A stretch of DNA of 8,225 bases from Candidatus Gottesmanbacteria bacterium (GTDB lineage: Bacteria > Patescibacteriota > Microgenomatia > UBA10105 > UBA927), in contig JACREP010000121.1 in assembly GCA_016218185.1 (NCBI GenBank), forward strand, positions 1-8,225. Direction: 5' to 3'. The translations under genes were made by a program, and so were the position numbers. Shown here in pieces: positions 1 to 6,764 of the stretch. The notes under the pieces were generated by a model. That model saw only the letters and a program-made list of their open reading frames with translations, had not been told where the DNA came from and made no database searches. Each line of letters begins with the position of its first letter. Within the stretch, counting starts at the first letter, position 1.

Positions 1-474
1 AGTAAACACTTCGCTGAACCATACATCGTGCTTATCCGTTACATTATAGAGTTTGGCATACAGCCTGCCGTTTCCTGTGGGATTTCGCAAAAAAATCTCA
101 AATGTTACCTTTTTGATAGTCGGGTAACTCACCGTATTAATATATGCTTCCGCGCCTAATAGCTCTTCGTACTCCGAACTCTTCGTTGTCCCGCTCCCAA
201 GCGGAACATAGAACTCGGCCGCCTGTGGTACGGCGGGAATTGCCGTAGGGCTAATTTCGACTGCGGCGGGTGCCGGGGTTGCCTTCGATAATGCCTCGTC
301 TATTTTTGCCGTGCATGCATCCGGGCACGTTAAAACGTCTTTCTGCGGCTCAGTAATGACGCTTACGGACTCGCGATTGCTTGACTTCGTAAACACCATG
401 ATATCCAAAAACAACACGTTCAAACTTACGAGGAAAAGCAAAAATACAATAATAGATCCGAGCTTAAGAGGCAT
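1..474 (-). CDS. Membrane-anchored extracytoplasmic protein of unknown function, 3' end missing
   Basis: An ATG at 474 opens a frame that runs without stop to the window edge (158 codons). I do not recognise a named family. Residues about 6-28 form one hydrophobic segment after a short N-terminus with a single Lys, suggesting an N-terminal anchor with the rest outside. A polar stretch with a CPDAC pair (Cys50, Cys54) follows, then an Ala/Pro-rich linker (about 65-86), then a domain with alternating hydrophobic residues that looks beta-rich: FYVPLGSGTT (88-97), EAYINTVSYP (109-118), FEIFLR (125-130), RLYAKLYNVTDKH (137-149). I remember similar PLGSG...LYNVTDKH proteins from Microgenomates genomes, all hypothetical, but cannot verify this. 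Its start overlaps the GT2 stop region by 11 bases; a GGAAGG lies 12 bases upstream, rather far. Place in the operon suggests a surface acceptor or glycan-binding role, which is a guess. Confidence 0.75.
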   Translation of the reverse strand, partial: MPLKLGSIIVFLLFLVSLNVLFLDIMVFTKSSNRESVSVITEPQKDVLTCPDACTAKIDEALSKATPAPAAVEISPTAIPAVPQAAEFYVPLGSGTTKSSEYEELLGAEAYINTVSYPTIKKVTFEIFLRNPTGNGRLYAKLYNVTDKHDVWFSEVFT

Positions 475-1378
475 AGCGTCGAAATACCTTCCACCACACT
501 TTTTTAAGCATCGATGGTGAATTGCGCATGTGTGCGGTAAACATCCAATATCGGATATCGTGCACATTCCGATTCATCTCTTCCGTCAGCGACTCTAATG
601 AAACCTGCTGCTCCTGAAATTTCCTCCGTTCCCACAACTTGGCAAATACGATGAAAGAGTAAAACCCCTGAAGCATAGCCAGAACCAGTCCGTGAAGGCC
701 GTCCTTAAATCCAACTTGCGCAAAAAATACCTTTACAAAATCCGACACGGGGAAGCGTAGAGCGTCGTACCATGCGAGCTGGTAATTGGTAGTCATCAAT
801 TTTTGCACTTCGCTTTCGGTATAAATCGTATCCATTTTGCGGATGAATTGAGAAATTGTTTCATAGTTGTAATGGATATACGGTTCCCGTAGTTCATCTG
901 TCCGGCCGTCTACCTCAAGATACTCGTGCACGTGGACACACGGGAAACGCCCTTTGCCTCTTTTGAACAACCGAAGCTGTTTATCTGGCCACCAAAGGCC
1001 ATGCTGCATCCATTTGCCAAAAATGATGTTCTTTCTGGGTATCCAGTACCCTACAATATTTTGGATTTTGGATTTTGGATTTTGGATTTGTCGTTGTATC
1101 TCCTTTACTAATTCCGGTGTTACTTCTTCATCCGCATCCAAAGATAATATCCAATTACCCTGTGCCTTCTCAAAACCGAAGTTCTTGTTCACATTGAGCA
1201 TCAAATTGTTTTGTCTCGGGTACACGGTTGCGTTGTGGCGCCTGGCGATGCTCACGCTTTCATCCGTTGATTCATTGTCTACCACAATCACTTCATCCGC
1301 CCATGCAACCGACGACAAACATCGGTTAAGTTTTCCCTCTTCGTTACGCGCTGATATAACCACACTGATCCGTTTCAT
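464..1378 (-). CDS. GT2 glycosyltransferase, WaaE/KdtX-like, with an in-frame heptanucleotide repeat
   Basis: The 304-residue product starts ISVVISARNEE (4-14), then VIVVDNESTDES (30-41), the metal-binding DADEE (81-85), YWIPRKN (111-117), HGLWWPDKQLRLFKRGKGR (126-144) and HVHEYLEVDG (149-158). This is the pattern of the WaaE/KdtX (LPS core beta-1,4-glucosyltransferase-like) branch of GT2, which adds a sugar to a lipid-linked glycan at the cytoplasmic face. The C-terminal half has amphipathic or membrane-dipping segments at about 206-250 (RFPVSDFVKVFF, GFKDGLHGL), also usual for this branch. ATG 1378 is chosen over an open-frame ATG at 1717 because it follows a GGGAGG ribosome site, forms ATGA with the flippase stop and begins right at the nucleotide-binding strand. 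Residues 97-107 are encoded by a 7-base tandem repeat and look like an expansion just after the metal-binding motif. It may not be an LPS enzyme here; acceptor unknown. Confidence 0.9.
   Translation of the reverse strand: MKRISVVISARNEEGKLNRCLSSVAWADEVIVVDNESTDESVSIARRHNATVYPRQNNLMLNVNKNFGFEKAQGNWILSLDADEEVTPELVKEIQRQIQNPKSKIQNIVGYWIPRKNIIFGKWMQHGLWWPDKQLRLFKRGKGRFPCVHVHEYLEVDGRTDELREPYIHYNYETISQFIRKMDTIYTESEVQKLMTTNYQLAWYDALRFPVSDFVKVFFAQVGFKDGLHGLVLAMLQGFYSFIVFAKLWERRKFQEQQVSLESLTEEMNRNVHDIRYWMFTAHMRNSPSMLKKVWWKVFRRYAS
487..492 (-). promoter_or_regulatory. Possible ribosome binding site of the anchored unknown protein
   Basis: On the minus strand GGAAGG precedes the ATG at 474 by 12 bases. 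The sequence fits a ribosome site, but the spacing is longer than the usual 5-9. No other start codon in this frame lies closer, so the site may act weakly or only help reinitiation after the GT2 stop at 464. Confidence 0.4.
1058..1090. repeat. Heptanucleotide tandem repeat (unit AAAATCC on the coding strand), about 4.7 copies
   Basis: Bases 1058-1090 have an exact 7-base period: TTGGATT repeats four times from 1061 on the plus strand, with partial copies at both ends. On the minus strand it is read in the glycosyltransferase frame as QIQNPKSKIQN (residues 97-107). Because 7 is not a multiple of 3, three units (21 bases) encode a 7-residue cycle. The same unit also leaves the opposite strand open, coding FWILDFG-like spurious peptides. 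Such AAAATCC arrays are known to me as dispersed repeats of many environmental bacterial genomes, usually between genes; that is from memory. Confidence 0.93.
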
Positions 1379-2823
1379 GTTGCCTCCCGAAAACTCTTGA
1401 TAAGACTGCGGATACGCTCTCCTTCCAACAACCAAAGGATCCCTCCGTACAGTATAGCACCCGCAAGTCCGCCAGCCACATACCAAACAATTCCGTGGGG
1501 GAAAATTGTAAGAAAACTCCCATAGAACAACCCCTGGCCTATTGTTCCGATCAATGCCGATCGTACGCTTCGCCAGAATGAAAATGGCGCAACGCGTTTT
1601 ACCAGAGTTACGACCAACCATAATGTACTGGAGATGATCAAAAGTGCGACAGCCACTCCGTTGTATCCGAATAACCAGACGAACAGAACCGTCAATACCC
1701 ATGTGGAAGCGGTCCAAAGAATCATAAGTAAGAGCGTCGTTTTAATCTTTCCGATGGCGTTGAGTGCATTGGTAAGAGGCGTTGATAAACTCGCAATCGC
1801 TGAAGCAATCGTAAACAGATAAAACGAAAAAAGCGCCGGCTCCCACTTTCCGTATCGGGGAACAACCCGTACAAGCGGAAGCACAAAAAATAATAATGAC
1901 GTTGAGATAGGAAATATCGTAAGCGAAAGTCCAAAAAGCGTTTTCTCGATTGCCCTGCCAAGTGCTTCTTTGGACTCCTGAATCCTGGAAAACGCCGGAA
2001 ATGTCACGCGCATAACGCTATCCATAAGCAATCGGAGCGGCACCTCCGCCCATTTCTTTGCCCATCCGATATAGCCTACTTCGGCAAACGGCAGTACTTT
2101 TCCCAAAAAAACAGTCAGAAGATCGTCTTTCACCAGTGCTAAAAGTGAATTCGTCTGAAACGGTAAACCGAACCGGATCAAACGTTTCGCTGCGGCCGGC
2201 GAGATGCCAAACGATACGCGCCAAGGGCAAACGATATACATCACGATTAACCCCATCACACCACGCACCAGGACCGCCCAGGTAAAGCTAGCCACTCCCC
2301 ATCCCATCCACGCTAATATCACGGCCACCGCATAAAAACCCACTGTTTCCACTATTTGCGGAATCACCAGCTTTTGAAAATCGAGTTTTCGTTCCAATAT
2401 GACTGACGGAATCGTCTTGAGCGACGACAGAAAAAAAGAAATGACAAGGGCTCGAAACAGCCATAAACCGGAGTTGTCCAACATGTAAAAATGCGCAATA
2501 TTCGACGAAAAAACCAATGAAACAGCCACCATGATACCAACCAATATCTGCTGAATAGAAAATGTTGTCGCCAGATCCTCGTGAGAGAGATCTTCTTTTT
2601 TTTGAATCAGAGCAGCTGCAAGTCCGATGTCAGAAAAATAACCCAAGAAAGAAATGATTGCAGATACGACATAGAAAATTCCGAATATCGACGGAGTCAA
2701 AAAAATCGTCAGGAGAAACGTTGCGCCAAACGCGATCAATTGCAACACAAACGTCCTGGACGTTAATGCGACAATACCCGAAAGAGATTTTTTTTTGATA
2801 ACCGCGAGATCTGCTTCATTCAT
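1375..2823 (-). CDS. Polysaccharide flippase of the WzxC/PST type (MOP superfamily)
   Basis: With 482 residues and roughly 12-14 hydrophobic segments over its whole length, this matches the usual size of PST/Wzx-like flippases, which move polyprenyl-linked oligosaccharides from the inner to the outer membrane face. Family landmarks are ALIQKKEDLSHEDLATTF (71-88), the loop that typifies the WzxC-like branch (Polysacc_synt_3/Polysacc_synt_C), plus RLIRFGLPF (214-222), FPAFSRIQ (275-282) and ALNAIGK (353-359). The frame can be read back to an ATG at 2892, but the ATG at 2823 is preferred: it overlaps the preceding stop as ATGA, and the conserved first helix starts about 12 residues later. The ribosome site is weak, so coupled translation is likely. 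Codons 10-12 sit in a run of nine A. The stop forms ATGA with the following glycosyltransferase. Family certain; the cargo is unknown. Confidence 0.92.
   Translation of the reverse strand: MNEADLAVIKKKSLSGIVALTSRTFVLQLIAFGATFLLTIFLTPSIFGIFYVVSAIISFLGYFSDIGLAAALIQKKEDLSHEDLATTFSIQQILVGIMVAVSLVFSSNIAHFYMLDNSGLWLFRALVISFFLSSLKTIPSVILERKLDFQKLVIPQIVETVGFYAVAVILAWMGWGVASFTWAVLVRGVMGLIVMYIVCPWRVSFGISPAAAKRLIRFGLPFQTNSLLALVKDDLLTVFLGKVLPFAEVGYIGWAKKWAEVPLRLLMDSVMRVTFPAFSRIQESKEALGRAIEKTLFGLSLTIFPISTSLLFFVLPLVRVVPRYGKWEPALFSFYLFTIASAIASLSTPLTNALNAIGKIKTTLLLMILWTASTWVLTVLFVWLFGYNGVAVALLIISSTLWLVVTLVKRVAPFSFWRSVRSALIGTIGQGLFYGSFLTIFPHGIVWYVAGGLAGAILYGGILWLLEGERIRSLIKSFREAT
1383..1388 (-). promoter_or_regulatory. 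Strong ribosome binding site of the WaaE-like glycosyltransferase
   Basis: On the minus strand GGGAGG lies four bases before ATG 1378, within the final codons of the flippase gene. It selects this start over the in-frame ATG at 1717, which would sit deep inside the flippase gene. Confidence 0.85.
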
Positions 2824-3557
2824 ATGGTTTTCCAGGGACGGGTAATGACTAACCGAAAAAGTCCCATCAGATCCCCTAACGCCGTTTTCCATACACGCAC
2901 GGTGGATCCCGGATTATCTACCCACGTCACCGGCTCCTCAAAAATCGTGAGCCCTACTTTTTCTGCAAGTATCAGAATTTCCGTATCGAAAAACCATTCA
3001 TCGTCCAACACATGGGGCAAAAGCTTCAGAACGGTACCGCGTGTCATTGCCTTAAATCCGCATTGTGCATCCGTAAAATGAACAAAAAAGATGCATTTAA
3101 TCAAAAATATATAGGCCTTTGAAGTAATCGTCCGGAGAATATTCCTCCCATAGACACGCGCGCTTTTGGCATTGCGCGATCCGATGGCAACATCATACCC
3201 GTGCTGCAGGTGTCTCACCAGCGATGGAAAGTGCTTAAGGTCCGTAGAAAGATCGACATCCATATATGCCACAAAATCAGTCATGCTTTTACCCCATGCG
3301 TACTTCACCGCTCTTCCTCTTCCCTTTTGGGAAAGACGCTCTGCCCTGATATGCGCATACGTTTTGGCGAGATTCTTTGCAATATCTGCCGTCCGGTCTG
3401 TTGAAGCATTATCGACAATGGTAATTTCCCATACAAAATCCGTCAGGTGGCGACGAAGATAATCGTGTAACGTCACGACTCCTTTTGCCAGATCCTCTTC
3501 TTCGTTATACACGGGTATAACGATATTAAGCGAGGGTTTTTGTCTGTTTTTTCCCAT
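2820..3557 (-). CDS. GT2 dolichyl/polyprenyl-phosphate hexose synthase (ALG5/DPG-synthase-like)
   Basis: This 245-residue cytoplasmic GT-A enzyme has the full motif set of the dolichyl-phosphate-glucose synthase group: NIVIPVYNEEE (11-21), VDNASTDRT (48-56), KGRGRAVKYA (78-87), the metal-binding DVD (100-102), DAQCGFKAM (163-171), DDEWFFDTE (185-193) and DNPGSTV (214-220). The family transfers a hexose from a nucleotide sugar to polyprenyl phosphate; in bacteria the carrier would be undecaprenyl phosphate. Glucose versus mannose cannot be settled by eye, though the DAQCGFK and WFFDTE motifs favour the ALG5 type. No membrane segment is visible at the C-terminus, unlike DPM/GtrB-type synthases that carry a helix pair; hydrophobic residues near 149-160 may dock to the membrane. 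The product would be the donor for the GT-C-type neighbours. The start at 3557 is the only candidate before the nucleotide-binding strand, lies 32 bases inside the previous gene and has no clear ribosome site. Its stop forms ATGA with the flippase start. Confidence 0.9.
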   Translation of the reverse strand: MGKNRQKPSLNIVIPVYNEEEDLAKGVVTLHDYLRRHLTDFVWEITIVDNASTDRTADIAKNLAKTYAHIRAERLSQKGRGRAVKYAWGKSMTDFVAYMDVDLSTDLKHFPSLVRHLQHGYDVAIGSRNAKSARVYGRNILRTITSKAYIFLIKCIFFVHFTDAQCGFKAMTRGTVLKLLPHVLDDEWFFDTEILILAEKVGLTIFEEPVTWVDNPGSTVRVWKTALGDLMGLFRLVITRPWKTI

Positions 3558-5199
3558 AGAAAAAAAGGGTAATCATAAGCGTCATCACACTGATCAGATT
3601 TCCAATGACGCGAACCGGCGTACTAAAAAAATGCATTTCTATAATGGATTCACCCGTCGAAACCGGAATGTGCGGTACCCCGTCCACAATCGAAGGATTG
3701 GTGACCTTTCCGTTTACCCAAAAATTCCACCCCGGGAAATAGGCGCGTCTGATGGTGACTTCGGCATCCTTTCTGCTGGTAACCACGAACCGGAAATACG
3801 TTTCCGTATCTACCTCTGTTTCCACGGTATAATCAACGGTCGCCGGCACGCTGTCGGATACTACCTCAGATAGGACGTTCGGCCGCGGCAAGCTTGCAGG
3901 CAAGTATTCATCTGATATTTTCGATACGCGAAAACGCAGCTCCCCACTATCTTCATACGCGCCCGCCGGACGATCCACCCGGTACTGTCCACGAAACCAC
4001 TTCGCGTTAACCGCAACTATAGCTATGACAATAACCACTGCCAGTAACCACTGAAGAGCCCTCTTGTCTGTCATTGTTACCGCCAATCCTCCAAGCATCG
4101 ACAGACCGAGTACCGCATAGGTCAAAAAACGCCATGGGTACTGAACGTACGAAGAAAACGGCACAATGTCCCAAAGGAATTGCGAAGACGGAAGCATAAT
4201 AAATACTGCTCCGAGTGTTATTCCCAATGCTAGTAATATATAGTGAGTCTTTTTTGGTACCGCGTTACGTTTTATCCACCATGCAAGTAGTCCGGTCAGA
4301 GCCAAAAAAACATGCAGCTTTCCAAGCTTAAATGACATCCCGTCCACGCAGCCGCTGATCGATCCGCCAAATCCCCACTGGGCATTCCATAACTGCCAAA
4401 GACATACAAAGTGGTCTCGAAAATTCGCCGTTGGCCCGATCTGGGCGGAAACGCTGGTCCAACCCATTTCAGCGAAAGCCGGTAGCCAAAAAAATGTTGA
4501 AATCCCAAGCCCTATCCCAACCATCTTCCATACTCCAATGATTACATTTCGGTCAACGGTTTTTTTTATCCGGCTAATAATCCAGTACAGAACTATTCCA
4601 CCAATCACCGTTCCTGCCGTGAGATACCCGAAAATCGTGTGAGAAAGAATAACACCCGCAAGTCCGATACCTCCCCAAAAAACAGCCGACCTGCGACGAA
4701 AAGAGTCTTTCATGGTCATCAGCCCCCAGACTACCAGGGGAAGAAAAGCCATCGCCCAAAATTCTCCCACTGCTCCTCGCACATAAATCTGCACCGCGTG
4801 ATACGGCGCATACACAAAAGCAACCGCAGAAACCACTCCTGCGGCGGCCCCCAATATTTCCGAAGCCAACACGTACATCGTAATACCTGCCAATGCCGTA
4901 CCTATGAAAAACATAATCTTTGCAGCAAGGAGCGCCGGTATCCCCCACATATATAAAAATCCGCCGACGTAATACGGGAGCGGACCGTAAAAATTAAATA
5001 AAGGATACCCGTAGCCGTACCCTAAATCAGACACCAAACGAACAGGAAATTGTCCGTTGCGGAGAGCCTTCCCCATCACTATCACGCGGGCAACCTGTGT
5101 ATCATCATGCATCGGGAAAAATCCTTTTTGAAAAAGATATCCGACACTCCACCAGGAAAAAATAAGAATGAGAACTATAGGAATTACGTGCCGCCTCAC
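3526..5199 (-). CDS. GT-C-like/YfhO-like polytopic membrane protein (second of a tandem pair)
   Basis: The protein has 557 residues and starts at GTG (5197-5199), which forms GTGA with the preceding stop; a strong GGAGGTG ribosome site four bases upstream fixes this start. After a first helix (about 5-23) come HDDTQVAR (31-38), NGQFPVR (48-54), YGYGYPLFNFYGPLPY (61-76), YVRGAVGE (139-146), FFWLPAF (236-242), VQYPWRFL (352-359), DEYLP (430-434) and YFPGW (487-491), in the same order as in the preceding gene. A soluble, probably beta-rich domain spans about 402-525, and a last helix lies near 530-548. The acidic pair in loop 1 fits a GT-C catalytic site, and the C-terminal PGW region resembles YfhO. 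Role inferred: sugar transfer or modification of a surface glycan on the outer membrane face. Two cysteines (266 and 284) lie in a predicted hydrophilic loop that the neighbour lacks. The 3' end overlaps the next gene by 32 bases. Confidence 0.84.
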   Translation of the reverse strand: MRRHVIPIVLILIFSWWSVGYLFQKGFFPMHDDTQVARVIVMGKALRNGQFPVRLVSDLGYGYGYPLFNFYGPLPYYVGGFLYMWGIPALLAAKIMFFIGTALAGITMYVLASEILGAAAGVVSAVAFVYAPYHAVQIYVRGAVGEFWAMAFLPLVVWGLMTMKDSFRRRSAVFWGGIGLAGVILSHTIFGYLTAGTVIGGIVLYWIISRIKKTVDRNVIIGVWKMVGIGLGISTFFWLPAFAEMGWTSVSAQIGPTANFRDHFVCLWQLWNAQWGFGGSISGCVDGMSFKLGKLHVFLALTGLLAWWIKRNAVPKKTHYILLALGITLGAVFIMLPSSQFLWDIVPFSSYVQYPWRFLTYAVLGLSMLGGLAVTMTDKRALQWLLAVVIVIAIVAVNAKWFRGQYRVDRPAGAYEDSGELRFRVSKISDEYLPASLPRPNVLSEVVSDSVPATVDYTVETEVDTETYFRFVVTSRKDAEVTIRRAYFPGWNFWVNGKVTNPSIVDGVPHIPVSTGESIIEMHFFSTPVRVIGNLISVMTLMITLFFYGKKQTKTLA

Positions 5200-6764
5200 C
5201 GTGCACCTCCCTGCAGGCGTTTTTTTAACTCTGCCCCCACAAATGAAAACGCAATGATCATGCTTATCCCCGACATGACATCCGCCAACAACCGCGAGGG
5301 CGTTTCCCGAAACTCAATGATCAACCGATGTACGCCCTTGGGCACAGCGATAGAGATCAGGCCCATCGGATTGCGGTATGAAATATGCGCAGGCGTTCCG
5401 TTTAGTTCTGCCCCCCAACCGGGATAATAAATCGTATTCATCCGAAGGATGCCGCGCTCTGTTACTTCAATTGCTGCCTCAATGCGACGAGTGGAAACCT
5501 TTTGCAGACTGACAACGCCTTTTCCTTCAATAAATTCCAGTTTTTTGGGTGCACGACTCTTTGGTCTTTCGCTCACCCAACGGGGCAAATATTCATCAGC
5601 CACCGTCGTTGTGGCTTCATTGGTAGTATAGTATCCTTCTTCGCGTTCAACCCTTACAATACCACGGGTTATTTGCCAAAATGGGATCATCCACATCACG
5701 AAAAAAACCAATGTTAACCCCACCGTCATGCCGGCGGAAGCCCGATCCACAAGCCGTGCCACGAGCCACGATCCGGCAAGGATGGCGACCGAAAGAAACC
5801 GATATGGGAATTGGACTAACACACTTACCCAACGGATGTTCCAAACGGACGCAGACAACGACGTGCTAAATAACGTACCTGTGGCAAATACGATCAAAAA
5901 AAACACTACCATCGGCTTCCTGCGTAATGTTCCGTTGGTGATAATCAATACTCCTGCAAGAAATGGAACAGCATTTATCAATAACAATTTTCCGTTATCG
6001 ATAAAATAAGAAGCAGAACGGGCGATGATTTCCGTATCAAATAAAACGAAACGCCGCTCTAAAAGCGCCGGTATCCAGAAAAATGCTGCCATGCCAAAAC
6101 CGGCAATACCCGGTATCCAATAATCCCGTTTTTTTTGAACAATAAGATAAAAACACAAGAAAATGGAAAAAATGAATGCAAGTGAGTTGTGGCTTACTAA
6201 TAACAGTCCTACGGCAAACGGAAATATCCATCGGGCGGGCCGATCAATGCTATAAAGGCATATGGCCATTGCCAAAAATGCAAGCACCTCTCCGACCGAT
6301 CCGCGTGCATAAAGATCAAAGACGAGATACGGTGCAAAAAGAAAACTCAAACTACCCATGAAGCTCGCAATTGTCGTGAACTTGCTGCGCAGCCAAAAAA
6401 AGACAAATATGGCAGAACCCATAACTGATCCTGCAAGGATAAGCTTGACACTATCGACAAATGAAAACCCGACGAGGTGAATGAACGACCCAATGTATAA
6501 AAATCCGGGGTAAAGAAAATTTGCTATCGGATATCCGTAGCCGTGGTTCAGTCTATCCAAAAAACGCACGGGAAATTGTCCGTCGCGAAAACTCTGATAG
6601 AACGCCGACAGTCGGATAATCATCCACTCACCGTCATCGGAAACAAAAAAACCACTCTTTGTAAGCGGCCACAGAATAACCGCAGCAGCGAGAAGTAAAA
6701 CACAGAGAAGCACTACCGTAATAATCCGTCCGCGTGATTTCATACGCAGTTGGTTACTATTCAT
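5196..6764 (-). CDS. GT-C-like/YfhO-like polytopic membrane protein (first of a tandem pair)
   Basis: This 522-residue protein begins with a hydrophobic segment (about 14-34), followed by an acidic loop DDGEWMIIR (43-51), DGQFPVRF (61-68) and HGYGYPIANF (74-83). These motifs mark the membrane proteins often labelled '6-pyruvoyl-tetrahydropterin synthase related' or YfhO-like, which share the GT-C layout of an acidic first loop and many helices. Further landmarks are YARGSVGE (152-159), FFWIPALLE (228-236), QFPYRFL (318-324), DEYLP (390-394) and YYPGW (446-450). A soluble beta-rich region lies at about 370-490 and a last helix near 491-510. A role in extracytoplasmic glycan or teichoic-acid-like glycosylation is inferred from family and neighbours; no enzymatic activity is demonstrable here. 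The ATG at 6764 forms ATGA with the upstream stop and has only AGG two bases upstream, so coupled translation is likely. A second Met (residue 8) lacks a ribosome site. It is a diverged paralogue of the next gene. Confidence 0.83.
   Translation of the reverse strand: MNSNQLRMKSRGRIITVVLLCVLLLAAAVILWPLTKSGFFVSDDGEWMIIRLSAFYQSFRDGQFPVRFLDRLNHGYGYPIANFLYPGFLYIGSFIHLVGFSFVDSVKLILAGSVMGSAIFVFFWLRSKFTTIASFMGSLSFLFAPYLVFDLYARGSVGEVLAFLAMAICLYSIDRPARWIFPFAVGLLLVSHNSLAFIFSIFLCFYLIVQKKRDYWIPGIAGFGMAAFFWIPALLERRFVLFDTEIIARSASYFIDNGKLLLINAVPFLAGVLIITNGTLRRKPMVVFFLIVFATGTLFSTSLSASVWNIRWVSVLVQFPYRFLSVAILAGSWLVARLVDRASAGMTVGLTLVFFVMWMIPFWQITRGIVRVEREEGYYTTNEATTTVADEYLPRWVSERPKSRAPKKLEFIEGKGVVSLQKVSTRRIEAAIEVTERGILRMNTIYYPGWGAELNGTPAHISYRNPMGLISIAVPKGVHRLIIEFRETPSRLLADVMSGISMIIAFSFVGAELKKRLQGGAR
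5204..5210 (-). promoter_or_regulatory. Strong ribosome binding site of the second YfhO-like gene
   Basis: On the minus strand GGAGGTG lies four bases before the GTG start at 5199, inside the last codons of the upstream gene. It is a near-complete anti-16S match and decides the otherwise unremarkable GTG start, showing that this gene can initiate on its own as well as through GTGA coupling. Confidence 0.85.

Noticed and set aside
1058..1090. CRISPR-like or intergenic regulatory repeat
   Set aside because: The units are only 7 bases, directly adjacent without spacers, and lie inside a coding frame.
954..1400. Plus-strand open frame of 148 codons, with FWILDFGFWI peptide
   Set aside because: It is antisense to a well-supported glycosyltransferase, and its striking peptide is just the other-strand reading of the heptamer repeat.
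1379..1717. N-terminal extension of the WaaE-like glycosyltransferase back to an ATG at 1717
   Set aside because: The extra 113 residues lie over the flippase gene in another frame, are rich in Arg, Cys and Trp without family resemblance, and the ATG at 1378 has a strong ribosome site and sits at the conserved first strand.
2824..2892. N-terminal extension of the flippase back to an ATG at 2892
   Set aside because: It would overlap the synthase gene by 73 bases; the ATG at 2823 gives the same ATGA arrangement as the other junctions and the expected short N-terminus before helix 1.
4559..4567. T run on the plus strand as a possible terminator
   Set aside because: It encodes Lys codons inside the second YfhO-like gene and has no stable GC-rich hairpin next to it in either direction that I can see.
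4928..6075. Shared 13-base string AGCGCCGGTATCC near 4930 and near 6064 as a dispersed repeat
   Set aside because: Both copies encode the IPALL residues of the two paralogous proteins, but at non-equivalent positions; the string has no other copies or flanking similarity, so coincidence is the simpler reading.
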